Assembly (NCBI RefSeq): GCF_030719295.1
Contig: NZ_CP120997.1
Span: 2,604,001-2,668,000 of the forward strand
Source: Streptomyces sp. Mut1
GTDB taxonomy: Bacteria; Actinomycetota; Actinomycetes; Streptomycetales; Streptomycetaceae
Direction of reading: 5' to 3'
Length of the DNA stretch: 64,000 nucleotides
Positions 51,861 to 59,838 of the stretch are shown here, piece after piece; the stretch's first letter is position 1; every line of letters begins with the position of its first letter. The notes beneath the pieces were generated by a model, which saw nothing but the letters and a program-made list of their open reading frames with translations, searched no databases and had not been told where the DNA came from. The translations under genes and the position numbers were made by a program.

Positions 51861-52834
51861 TGACCGCCGCCCGGCCCGTACTCGTTGTCGCTGAACGCCT
51901 CGACGCCTCCGCCGACATGGTTGTGGACCAGCTGAACCAGCGTGGCGTGCCAGTGATGCGGTTCGACTCCGCCGACTTCCCTCAACGCCTGGCACTGACC
52001 GCGGGCCACCGGCCGACGGCGGGGGGCTGGCAAGGCTCGCTGACCGACGGATGCCGGTCGGTGCGGCTCGAAGACGTTCGGGCCGTCTACTACCGTCGGC
52101 CCGGACATCCCCGCATTGCTGACACCGTGGCAGAACCGTACGCAACGTGGGCACAGAACCAGGCGGACGCGGCCATGCTCAATGTCCTGTCCGCGCTGCC
52201 CGTCCGCTGGATCAACAATCCGCATCACGACCGCGTCGCCGCGCACAAGCCCCAGCAACTGGTCGCGGCGGCCGGTGCGGGCCTTCGGGTGCCGCGCAGC
52301 CTCATCACGAACGATCCGGCCGAGGCCCGCGCCTTCGCCGGAACCGTGGACAACCGCCTGATCTGCAAACCCGTCCTCGGTGGCCGATTGAACACCGGCG
52401 CGGAGCGGCAGCTCATGGTGGCCACGCACCGGGTGAATCCGTCCGACTTCGACGACAGTGTGCGACTGACCGCGCACTACTTCCAGGAGGACGTTCCCAA
52501 GAAGTACGAAGTGCGCCTGGTCGTCGTGGACGGCAAGCTCTTCGCGGGAACCATCGTCGGTACGTCCGAGAAGGCGCGCACCGACTGGCGCACGGACTAC
52601 GAGAACCTTGAGTACGGTACGACCGAGGCGCCCGCCTCGGTCGGTGCGGCCGTCCGCCGGTTCATGGACTCGTACGGAATCGTGTTCGGTTCCTTCGATT
52701 TCGCCGTCACCCCCGACGACGAGTGGGTGTTCTTCGAGAACAATCCGGCCGGCACATGGTCGTGGGTCGAGAATCGCACCGGCCTGCCCATCGCCGCCGC
52801 ACACGCCGACTACCTGCAAGGGACCACGACATGA
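51860..52834 (+). CDS. tgmB: ATP-grasp ribosomal peptide maturase, TgmB-like
   Basis: A 324-residue ATP-grasp ligase that forms ester or amide links between side chains of the precursor. Seen are VLVVAERLDASADMVVDQL, VRAVYYRRPGHPRI, WINNPHHDRVAAHKPQQL, the ATP-binding RLICKPVLGGRLNTGA and the metal-binding DFAVTPDDEWVFFENNPAG. These are hallmarks of the MvdD/TgmB group. The ATG shares its A with the precursor stop, so the two are tightly coupled. Confidence 0.9.
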   Translation: MTAARPVLVVAERLDASADMVVDQLNQRGVPVMRFDSADFPQRLALTAGHRPTAGGWQGSLTDGCRSVRLEDVRAVYYRRPGHPRIADTVAEPYATWAQNQADAAMLNVLSALPVRWINNPHHDRVAAHKPQQLVAAAGAGLRVPRSLITNDPAEARAFAGTVDNRLICKPVLGGRLNTGAERQLMVATHRVNPSDFDDSVRLTAHYFQEDVPKKYEVRLVVVDGKLFAGTIVGTSEKARTDWRTDYENLEYGTTEAPASVGAAVRRFMDSYGIVFGSFDFAVTPDDEWVFFENNPAGTWSWVENRTGLPIAAAHADYLQGTTT

Positions 52835-53916
52835 CCGAGCCGAACGACACGTCGTCGTCCGCGCTGCGCGCCCGGTTCGCCGCCTCCCTCGGCGGGGGTG
52901 GCCAGAGCCAGTGGGTGGGCGCATTCTCCAGGGTCCCGCGGGAGCACTTCGTCCCGAGCTTCTACCAGCAGGATGAGAACGGGCGCTGGTACGAGGTCTC
53001 CGAAGGCGACCCGGGCTACCTGGAAGCCGTGTACTCGGACACCGCGCTGACAACACAGTTGGGCGAGCACGGCATTCCCACGTCCTCGTCCAGTGAACCC
53101 CGGCTGATGCTGACCATGCTCGACGCCCTGGATGCCGAGCCCGGTCATCGGCTCTTCGAACTCGGCCTCGGCACCGGGTACAACGCCGCGCTGGCATCGT
53201 CGCTGCTCGGAAGCGACAACGTGGTGAGCGTGGATGTCGACCCGGATCTCGTCCGACTCGCCCGGAAGCGACTCGAAAGGGGGAGGTATCGCCCCTACGT
53301 CTTCGCCGGGGACGGTACGGAGGGCTGCCCGGACAGAGCACCGTACGACCGCGTCATCGCGACGGCCGCTCTGCGCCGTATTCCTCCCGCCCTGCTGAGC
53401 CAGGCCCGTGCGGGAGCGGTCGTCGTCGCTCCCATCGGCTTCGGCGTCGCGAAGGTGACCGTCTCGGCCGGCGGCGAGGCGACCGGGCGGTTCCTGCCCG
53501 TGCCCGCGTTCTTCATGCCACGCCGCCGTCCCGTGAAGAGCCCGGACTTCGCGGGACTGGAGGCGCAATCCGGCCGGGCCACGTCCGTTCGAGCGACCGA
53601 CTTACTCGACAGGCTGAGGTTCCCCCTTTCCCTGGCCCTCCCCGGGCACCGCTCGTGTTCCTGGCGGGACGAGGCCGGCGAGGTATCCGGGGTGGGGCTC
53701 TGGACCGAGGACGGCTCCACCGCCACGGTCCACGTCTCGGGAAGGGCACGGCAGACCGGCCCGCGCCGCCTCTGGGACACGGTGGAGGAACTTGCCTCCG
53801 TATTCCCCGACGGCGCCCCTGCCCGGGAGGACTTCGGCCTTACGGTCACGCCAGCGGGCCAGCGAGCGTGGTACCGGGGGCCGGACGGGCCTTCGTGGGT
53901 GTTGGACGGTTCCTGA
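52831..53916 (+). CDS. tgmC: PIMT-like O-methyltransferase of the graspetide cluster, TgmC-like
   Basis: A 361-residue SAM-dependent methyltransferase related to protein L-isoaspartate methyltransferase. SAM motif I is LFELGLGTGYNAALAS near residue 110; VVSVDVDPDLVRLARKRL and PYDRVIATAALRRIPPALL follow. The C-terminal 150 residues are an extra domain. In fuscimiditide-type pathways this enzyme methylates an Asp side chain so that it closes to an aspartimide. It overlaps the ligase gene by ATGA. A TTA codon at 53602-53604 makes it bldA-dependent, a sign of control by development. Confidence 0.88.
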   Translation: MTEPNDTSSSALRARFAASLGGGGQSQWVGAFSRVPREHFVPSFYQQDENGRWYEVSEGDPGYLEAVYSDTALTTQLGEHGIPTSSSSEPRLMLTMLDALDAEPGHRLFELGLGTGYNAALASSLLGSDNVVSVDVDPDLVRLARKRLERGRYRPYVFAGDGTEGCPDRAPYDRVIATAALRRIPPALLSQARAGAVVVAPIGFGVAKVTVSAGGEATGRFLPVPAFFMPRRRPVKSPDFAGLEAQSGRATSVRATDLLDRLRFPLSLALPGHRSCSWRDEAGEVSGVGLWTEDGSTATVHVSGRARQTGPRRLWDTVEELASVFPDGAPAREDFGLTVTPAGQRAWYRGPDGPSWVLDGS

Positions 53917-54084
53917 GTGCGCTGTCGTTCTTCGGTGCTCGCCGTGTGTGGGCGCCTGTGCTGTGGGGTGTGCGGGGCCCCGTGCGGGAAGCCGGCCTCA
54001 AGGCGGGTGCCCGCGACGCGGACACGAGGGCAACCCCTGCGGAGGCGGAGTAGACGCTGTTACGGGTGGCCTCGGGCCGTGGAC
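53917..54084. other. Gap between graspetide cluster and CRISPR array 2
   Basis: These 168 bases carry no gene. Around 53990-54030 the sequence has GC-rich inverted pieces that could end the tgm transcript. The old end of array 2 begins at 54085. Confidence 0.4.
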
Positions 54085-55639
54085 GGGGGCGTCCCCGCGC
54101 GTGCGGGGAGCAGCATTTCGCCTTCATCCTCCACGTCCCGATCCAGGGGCCATCCCCGCGCGTGCGGGGAGCAGGACGACGACACCCCCGACGAGACGAC
54201 CGCGTCGGGGCCATCCCCGCGCGTGCGGGGAGCAGTCACCACCGCTGCGGCCGCAGTTCAGGCCGACGGGGCCATCCCCGCGCGTGCGGGGAGCAGTCGA
54301 CGGCCCGCAGCCTGCCCACGGAACGCCAGGGGCCATCCCCGCGCGTGCGGGGAGCAGGTGTACGTCCCTTCGGGGGTGGGGCAGTCGGGGGGCCATCCCC
54401 GCGCGTGCGGGGAGCAGACCTGCAAGAACGCGACCGGAGGGAAAAGCGGGGGGGCCATCCCCGCGCGTGCGGGGAGCAGCTCCTCGCCCGCGTCGAAGGG
54501 AAGCCGGGCCCGGGGCCATCCCCGCGCGTGCGGGGAGCAGGTACGAGGTCAGGGGGCTGACGGGGCCCGCCCGGGGCCATCCCCGCGCGTGCGGGGAGCA
54601 GGCCGATGGGGTGCCGGTCGTCATACACCCAGCGGGGCCATCCCCGCGCGTGCGGGGAGCAGTCGGCGCAGACCCTGCCCGTGTGGCACGGGCAGGGGCC
54701 ATCCCCGCGCGTGCGGGGAGCAGCAGTCGATCTCCTCGTCGTGGAAGACCGACTGGGGGCCATCCCCGCGCGTGCGGGGAGCAGGAGATGAAGTCCTGGG
54801 GAAGGTCCAGGTGTCCGGGGCCATCCCCGCGCGTGCGGGGAGCAGCCTCCGCGCGCGAGGCGCCGTAGCTGATACCCGGGGCCATCCCCGCGCGTGCGGG
54901 GAGCAGCTCGTCCGCTGGAACCTCAGCACCGCCGAGTGGGGGCCATCCCCGCGCGTGCGGGGAGCAGACGAGCCGGTCGTAGAACGAGGTGGGAACGGTG
55001 GGGCCATCCCCGCGCGTGCGGGGAGCAGATCAAGCACTTGTCCGGGCTGCCCTTCCCCCGGGGGCCATCCCCGCGCGTGCGGGGAGCAGTCGGCGTAGAG
55101 GTCGGTGATCGTGGGGCGGGTGGGGCCATCCCCGCGCGTGCGGGGAGCAGCCGTGCGACATGACGACGTGCGGTGCGGCGTCGGGGCCATCCCCGCGCGT
55201 GCGGGGAGCAGCCGTCGCCTCCGCTTCCATCGATTCCCCCGACGGGGCCATCCCCGCGCGTGCGGGGAGCAGCCGTCACGCGTACCGAAAGCAGCACTGC
55301 CACCGGGGCCATCCCCGCGCGTGCGGGGAGCAGCCGGACATCATCTGGACAGCCATGGAGAAGGCGGGGCCATCCCCGCGCGTGCGGGGAGCAGGCCCCG
55401 CGCCGGATCAGGATGCGGAGCGCATCGGGGCCATCCCCGCGCGTGCGGGGAGCAGAGGCCGAGGGCGGCGATGAGATGGACGTCGAGGGGGCCATCCCCG
55501 CGCGTGCGGGGAGCAGGCCCTCCCACCTGAACGTCGATGCGCTCCGCGGGGGCCATCCCCGCGCGTGCGGGGAGCAGGAGACGGCACTCGTCTTCGGTGG
55601 TGGCTGGCCAGGGGCCATCCCCGCGCGTGCGGGGAGCAG
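54085..55639 (-). CRISPR. CRISPR array 2, 26 repeats (type I-E-like)
   Basis: Twenty-six repeats of 29 bases start at 54085, 54146, 54207 and so on to 55611, almost all 61 apart (32-base spacers; three spacers differ by one base). The unit is GGGGCCATCCCCGC, loop GCGT, then GCGGGGAGCAG. Only the leftmost copy deviates (GGGGGCGTCCCC), marking the old end. Stem and orientation are those of type I-E, transcribed on the minus strand. All 25 spacers look different. Uniform repeats next to a good leader suggest this array is or was recently active. No cas genes lie in the window. Confidence 0.97.
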
Positions 55640-55760
55640 TCTGCGTGACCTGCGGCGTTACCTCGCGGAGGTGCGCTTTCTGACCACTTTCACACAGTCC
55701 GACATATCCACCTCAAGACCCCCACGGCAGGCATACTCGGCAGCCTATAGGACCACCCAA
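55640..55760 (-). promoter_or_regulatory. CRISPR leader copy 2
   Basis: It shares with copy 3 the blocks GTGACCTGCGGCGTTACC and TGCGCTTTCTGACCACTTTC, and the GCAGGCATA element further right. It lies next to the most recent end of array 2 on the minus strand. The 70 bases that follow resemble the 3-prime end of the XRE-TPR regulator gene. Confidence 0.75.
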
Positions 55761-55830
55761 GCCACGATCACCCCATCAGCCCGACCACCTGCACCGCTCA
55801 CTCAGGCCACGCACTACGCGCGGCAATCTG
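55745..55830 (-). pseudogene. Relic of the 3-prime end of the XRE-TPR regulator gene behind leader 2
   Basis: TATAGGACCACCCAAGCCACGA and the next 60 bases line up loosely with 49695-49780, the end of the intact regulator gene, which reads CACAGGACCACCCCAACCGC. The reading frame is lost. The match is by eye and modest. Confidence 0.4.
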
Positions 55831-55883
55831 GGCCACGGTTTCCGGTAGCCGGCGGTGGCCGCAGCAAGGGTTCCGCCGATTGG

Positions 55884-56441
55884 TCAGGAGGGCTGAACCG
55901 GCGGGAGCCGCCAGCGGCCGGAGTGGCCGGGCGGCAGTTCCAAGTCGCGACGGACCGACGTGTAGTACTTCTCCCGTGCCACGCGCTGCTTCTCAAGCTG
56001 GGCCGACCATGTGTCGGCGGTACAGGCCGGTGTACGGAGAAGGGCTTCGAGCTCCACCACTGTGAGCGCCCATAGGTGCGCAGCATCGACCACCTCGGGG
56101 GAACCGAGTATCAGCAGCCCCTCTCCAGCGGGTGACCGGGCGTCAGCGGCCTCGTCCAGAAGGGGGGCCGCGTCGTCGGGCGGCAAGGGCTGACGGTGCC
56201 CGTCGTGGCCGAGATGCGCGGCGACACGGCGATTCAGAGTGACGGTCTTCTTCAGCGTCAACGCGTAATCGCTGTAGGCCGCGAGCCGCCGCTCCTGCCA
56301 GCGGGCCCCTTGCTCCCGCCGGAACCTCGCCCGATCACCACGCATGACCACCACGTATGAGCCAAGAGCTCCGATGACCAAGCCGAGCAGGGCGGGAAGC
56401 TGCTTTATGAACTCTGACACGGCTGCATGGTAATGCGTCAT
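55884..56441 (-). CDS. Single-pass membrane protein with charged cytoplasmic domain
   Basis: A 185-residue protein with one N-terminal membrane helix (LPALLGLVIGALGSYVVVM) followed by a long, charged helical domain (RRLAAYSDYALTLKKTVTLN, VAREKYYTSVRRDLELP). Similar proteins are common in Streptomyces as hypothetical genes. The ATG at 56441 could be replaced by an in-frame GTG eight codons later (VSEFIKQL). The function is unknown. It lies between arrays 2 and 3. Confidence 0.7.
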   Translation of the reverse strand: MTHYHAAVSEFIKQLPALLGLVIGALGSYVVVMRGDRARFRREQGARWQERRLAAYSDYALTLKKTVTLNRRVAAHLGHDGHRQPLPPDDAAPLLDEAADARSPAGEGLLILGSPEVVDAAHLWALTVVELEALLRTPACTADTWSAQLEKQRVAREKYYTSVRRDLELPPGHSGRWRLPPVQPS

Positions 56442-56688
56442 TGCGATGCATCAACTCTGGGTAACTCGCCGGGATTCGGTCTGCGCGACCGCTCAAGCCG
56501 GCGGCATCCACGGTCCGTTCTCAGGCTCTCGCACCGGTCGTGCGGACGGTTGCCCAGCACGCGCCAAGCCTCTCCTTCGCGCGCCGGTCAAGGGCTTAGC
56601 TCATGCGGGTGAGTTTGCCGTGTCCGTCTGCGCCTGCCCTCGGGGCTCTGGAGCCTTGCATACGGCAATGTCGCACCGAACTACCTGA
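56442..56688. other. Intergenic region between two CRISPR-flanked genes
   Basis: These 247 bases hold no convincing gene. The promoters of the two flanking divergent genes should be here, but no strong -10/-35 pair stands out. Confidence 0.35.
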
Positions 56689-56703
56689 TTGGACGCCCTC
56701 TTG

Positions 56704-57147
56704 TTGAACAAGCGCATGCTCGCTGTCGCTCCTCTCGCCCTCGTCGCGGGTCTGGTCTTCGCACCGGTATCCAGTGCCGCGCCCGGCGGTACGCCCGCCG
56801 TATCCTGTGGGCGGCTCGTCGACGTCAGGACGCTGCCCGCCGGAACGAATCTGGACCTCCTGAACGAGGCGGCCAGGGGGTTGGGTTTGCGTGAGGTTCC
56901 TACGGTGGCCGGAGGCGGATGCGATGTCGCGATTCGTACCGACGCCTATTCGGAATCGACTCCGTACCTGAGGAAGGGTCCGGTCGTTCTTCGTGCGGGC
57001 GAGTACGCGCCGCGTCAGCAGTACTGCACGGACTCGGTGAGTGTGGATGGTGCGTTCACCATTCCGGGAAGTGATGGTCCTCCGGTTCCGGGGCTGGTTG
57101 TCTTCGCGTCCGGGTGCACCGAGGAGGTGAACCCGCTGCTGGTCTGA
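56704..57147 (+). CDS. Small secreted Cys-containing protein
   Basis: An exported protein of about 147 residues. The signal peptide (KRMLAVAPLALVAGLVFAPV, cleaved after SSAA) leads to a mature domain with four Cys (VSCGRLVDVR, GGGCDVAIR, QQYCTDSVS, ASGCTEEVN) that could form two disulfides. TTG codons at 56689, 56701 and 56704 and an ATG at 56716 are possible starts; none has a clear ribosome binding site, and I chose the TTG that gives a normal signal peptide. No family is recognised. Confidence 0.6.
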   Translation: MNKRMLAVAPLALVAGLVFAPVSSAAPGGTPAVSCGRLVDVRTLPAGTNLDLLNEAARGLGLREVPTVAGGGCDVAIRTDAYSESTPYLRKGPVVLRAGEYAPRQQYCTDSVSVDGAFTIPGSDGPPVPGLVVFASGCTEEVNPLLV

Positions 57148-57305
57148 GCGGCGAGTTCAGGGCCGGCCGGTGATGTCTCCGTCCGGCCCTTCGATGTTGC
57201 GCTCGAAGGCAGCTACGACGACTTGTTGGCCTGGCTGATTCCCCTCTTCTTGTCTTCTTGGGTGAGGGCTTCGACGGGTTCGAGCGCTTCGACGGGTTGA
57301 GACGT
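57148..57305. repeat. Gap with hairpin and GCTTCGACGGGTT tandem repeat
   Basis: GGGCCGG and CCGGCCC near 57161-57191 can pair as a weak terminator for the secreted-protein gene. Further right GCTTCGACGGGTT occurs twice in tandem (about 57268-57299), just before the old end of array 3. No gene is seen. Confidence 0.45.
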
Positions 57306-58266
57306 GGGAGCGTCCCCGCGCGTGCGGGGAGCACGAGTTCCGGCGCAGCCGATTGCTCCGGTGCCGGGGGACCATCCCCACGCATGCGGGGAGCAGATGC
57401 CCAGGCCGTGGACGCGTACGCCAGCGTCGGGACCATCCCCGCGCGTGCGGGGAGCAGAGCGCGGCCGGCGCCGCCCACCACACCGGCAGGGGACCATCCC
57501 CGCGCGTGCGGGGAGCAGGGCTGCTGAGCCCGTGGTGGCGCTGGAGGCGCAGGACCATCCCCGCGCGTGCGGGGAGCAGTCCACCCAGATCCCCCGCCGT
57601 GAAGGGATCGCGGGACCATCCCCGCGCGTGCGGGGAGCAGCGAACGTGCTGGCATACGGGGGTACCCGGCAGGGGACCATCCCCGCGCGTGCGGGGAGCA
57701 GGGGGACCACCGGCTGAAGTTCGCGTCGGCCGAGGGACCATCCCCGCGCGTGCGGGGAGCAGGCCACCTCGATGATCTCGCTGTACGCGGCCAAGGGACC
57801 ATCCCCGCGCGTGCGGGGAGCAGGACCCCTGCTGCTGAAGGGTCTGAGATGATGTGGGACCATCCCCGCGCGTGCGGGGAGCAGTTCCCCAGCAGCGTGT
57901 TGTGGTCGACCTGGAGGGGACCATCCCCGCGCGAGCGGGGAGCAGTCGGACAGCAGGTCGCCGAGCTTCTGCCGGCCGGGACCATCCCCGCGCGAGCGGG
58001 GAGCAGTGTCGTTGGCGACCGGGTACGGGTTGATCGTTGGGACCATCCCCGCGCGAGCGGGGAGCAGCCGACAAGGACGCCAACGGGGTCCCCGACCACA
58101 GGACCATCCCCGCGCGAGCGGGGAGCAGCGGGAGCGGGGAGCAGCGGGAGCGCCGGTACCTCGTGCCCGTGGCCCGGGGACCATCCCCGCGCGAGCGGGG
58201 AGCAGTCCGTTTTGATGACCTCAAACAGGGTCGACTCAGGACCATCCCCGCGCGAGCGGGGAGCAG
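57306..58266 (-). CRISPR. CRISPR array 3, 16 repeats with two repeat variants (type I-E-like)
   Basis: Sixteen 29-base repeats start at 57306, 57368, 57429 and onward to 58238, 61 apart except one 77-base step. The unit starts GGGACCATCCCCGC (array 2 has GGGGCC). Repeats 3-10 have loop GCGT; repeats 11-16, nearest the leader, have GCGA. The two leftmost copies are decayed. Between 58129 and 58176 a 16-base duplication enlarges one spacer to 48 bases. It reads on the minus strand with the leader at 58267. Confidence 0.96.
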
Positions 58267-58371
58267 TCTGTGTGACCTGCGGCGTTACCCCGCGAAGGTA
58301 CGCTTTCTGACCACTTTCACGCAGTCCGGCATAACCACCCCAAGGCTCCCACAGCAGGCATAAGCGGCACG
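58267..58371 (-). promoter_or_regulatory. CRISPR leader copy 3
   Basis: It is nearly identical to copy 2 over the first 60 bases (GTGACCTGCGGCGTTACC, TTTCTGACCACTTTCACGCA) and to copy 1 further on (CAGTCCGGCATAAC, CCCAAGG). It abuts the newest repeat of array 3 on the minus strand. Confidence 0.8.
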
Positions 58372-58560
58372 TTGCGAGGCCAACTCATCAGCCCGGCCAC
58401 CGTGCGCGCCCTCTCGATCGATTGCTTCGTGGTCCTCGTGGAGTCCTCCAAGGCCCAATTCTCATCGTGGAGACGCGAGACACAGGAAAGGTACGCGACC
58501 TGTCGTACCCGCCGAGCGATCCCGCCTTTGAGAGCGCCTTCTCCTTGTCTCACGCGACGC
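58372..58560 (-). pseudogene. Relic of the XRE-TPR regulator gene behind leader 3
   Basis: From about 58410 to 58560 the sequence aligns by eye with 49975-50135 inside the intact regulator gene. Examples are GATTGCTTCGTGGTCCTCGT against GAATGCTTCATGGCCTTGAT, and GGTACGCGACCTGTCGTA against GGTACGCGGCCTGGTCGTA, followed by CTCACGC in both. The frame is broken and most of the gene is missing. It sits in the same place relative to its leader as the intact gene does to leader 1. Confidence 0.65.
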
Positions 58561-58561
58561 G

Positions 58562-58777
58562 TCAATGACCCAACCGACGTCGCGCGTCGAACCGGCGCAA
58601 TACGCGCACCACGCGCCACACTCCTGTCGCCGCTCCCACCAGCGCGCCCCCAGTCAATACACCGTCCCGCGCCGTACCAGAGACGCCGAAGACCAGCACG
58701 AGAACCAGCGCGGCGGCGAGCACTACCGCAGCCAGCAGCGCAGCCGTCACCAGGGCGAAGACGATCTCTACCGTCAT
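58562..58777 (-). CDS. Small two-helix membrane protein
   Basis: A 71-residue protein with two hydrophobic helices (VTAALLAAVVLAAALVLVLV and a weaker one near TGGALVGAATGVW) and a basic tail (RRFDARRRLGH). The ATG at 58777 follows AAAAGGA by four bases. A longer frame begins earlier without a good start signal. The function is unknown; it lies between a regulator relic and a decayed array. Confidence 0.55.
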   Translation of the reverse strand: MTVEIVFALVTAALLAAVVLAAALVLVLVFGVSGTARDGVLTGGALVGAATGVWRVVRVLRRFDARRRLGH

Positions 58778-59239
58778 CGCGTCCTTTTCCCACCGTGACT
58801 CGCGTCCCGCATCCATGCCGCAAGTCTTACACCCCGCCCATCCGCATCCGCCTCGCTCTGCCACCGCTCTCGCCCGTCCACTGCGGCGGCGCAACCAACT
58901 GAGATGACACGCGTCGAGCCGTAAACCATCCGTCCCTCCAACTCCCAGGATGGCAGCGACTCGTAGAACTCCGGGCGGGCGCGATGCCGGTGGCCGGCGT
59001 GAGCCCGACGTCTAGGACCTGATGACGCAGTGCGCCCCGTGCCCGCACATACGCCTCCCCGAGTGGCGGTGCGTGCGCGGTGCCCGTCGCTGACCGTAGG
59101 AGCGAGCACGTGGCCGGCCCAGTGAGGCCACCATTCCTGATTCGTCCTTGCGGATGGAGCCGAGGCCTCCGGGGGGGGCGGTGAGCGGAAGAGGATCTCC
59201 TTGGCCTGGATACGACGCTCGTTGTCGGTCGGGCTGGCG
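58778..59239. other. 462-base stretch without recognisable gene
   Basis: Open frames here have irregular composition and no ribosome binding sites. The region is likely decayed coding sequence between two CRISPR loci. I see no repeats or RNA genes. Confidence 0.4.
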
Positions 59240-59624
59240 CGCGCCCGCCTGCGCGGGCGGGCAGCAGCGGCGGTTCAGGCTGCCTAAACCGGGATCAGCC
59301 CCGCGAATGCGGGGAACAGGGGCGACCACCCGGCCACCCGCACCATCGGCCTGGGACCATCCCCGCTTCAGCAGGGAGCACAACAGCCTGTTCGCCCTGA
59401 TGCTGCCCAGCATCGGACCATCCCCGCGCGTGCGGGAGCAGACCAGCGTCACGGATCCGGTGTAGCGCGTGTAGGGACCATCCCCGACCGTGCGGGGAAC
59501 AGCCTTCGTGGACGCCGAACGCGGTTCCGGCGTAGGGACCATCCCCACGCACGCCGGGAGCAGCACCCCTCCTCGGTCAAGAGGGCGGTGTAGATGGGAC
59601 CATCCCCGCGTGTGCGGGAAGCAG
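59240..59624 (-). CRISPR. CRISPR array 4, degenerate (type I-E-like)
   Basis: Seven decayed repeats end near 59268, 59319, 59381, 59441, 59502, 59563 and 59624. They keep the GGGACCATCCCCGC start and GCGGGGAACAG or GCGGGAGCAG ends but each carries different substitutions or deletions, including one in a stem (CGCTTCAGCAGGG). Spacing is about 60. Such scattered changes mean the array has not grown for a long time. Confidence 0.8.
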
Positions 59625-59735
59625 GCAGCGCGCGCTGCGGCTTTACCCCGCCGGAGCGGGGGTTCCGGCCGCCTTCATGCAGGCCAGCGTGACCATCTCC
59701 AGGCTCCCACAGCACGCGTGCACGGCAGCTTAGGC
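59625..59735 (-). promoter_or_regulatory. Decayed CRISPR leader copy 4
   Basis: It aligns to leader 3 with many substitutions: CTGCGGCTTTACCCCGC against CTGCGGCGTTACCCCGC, and AGGCTCCCACAGCA shared exactly. It is the right-hand flank of array 4, matching the layout of the intact loci. Confidence 0.65.
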
Positions 59736-59838
59736 GAACAGCCTCAGCGGCTGAACCCGCCCGTCCTCCCCGCCTCCCCGTCGGCCCGCCGAGCCGCCAC
59801 CCAACGCCCCATCAATCGAACCCCGTTGTAGTTCGGCC

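Noticed and set aside
54085-55639. Long open frames encoding Gly-Pro-Ser-Pro-Arg-Val-Arg-Gly-Ala or Pro-Arg-Thr-Arg-Gly-Asp-Gly repeats
   Set aside because: They are translations of the CRISPR repeats; the 61-base period keeps frames open. There are no ribosome binding sites, and the same happens in arrays 3 and 5.
58317-59566. Several minus-strand frames of 70-185 residues between arrays 3 and 4
   Set aside because: Except for the 71-residue membrane protein they cross CRISPR repeats, leader or regulator relics and have no start signals.
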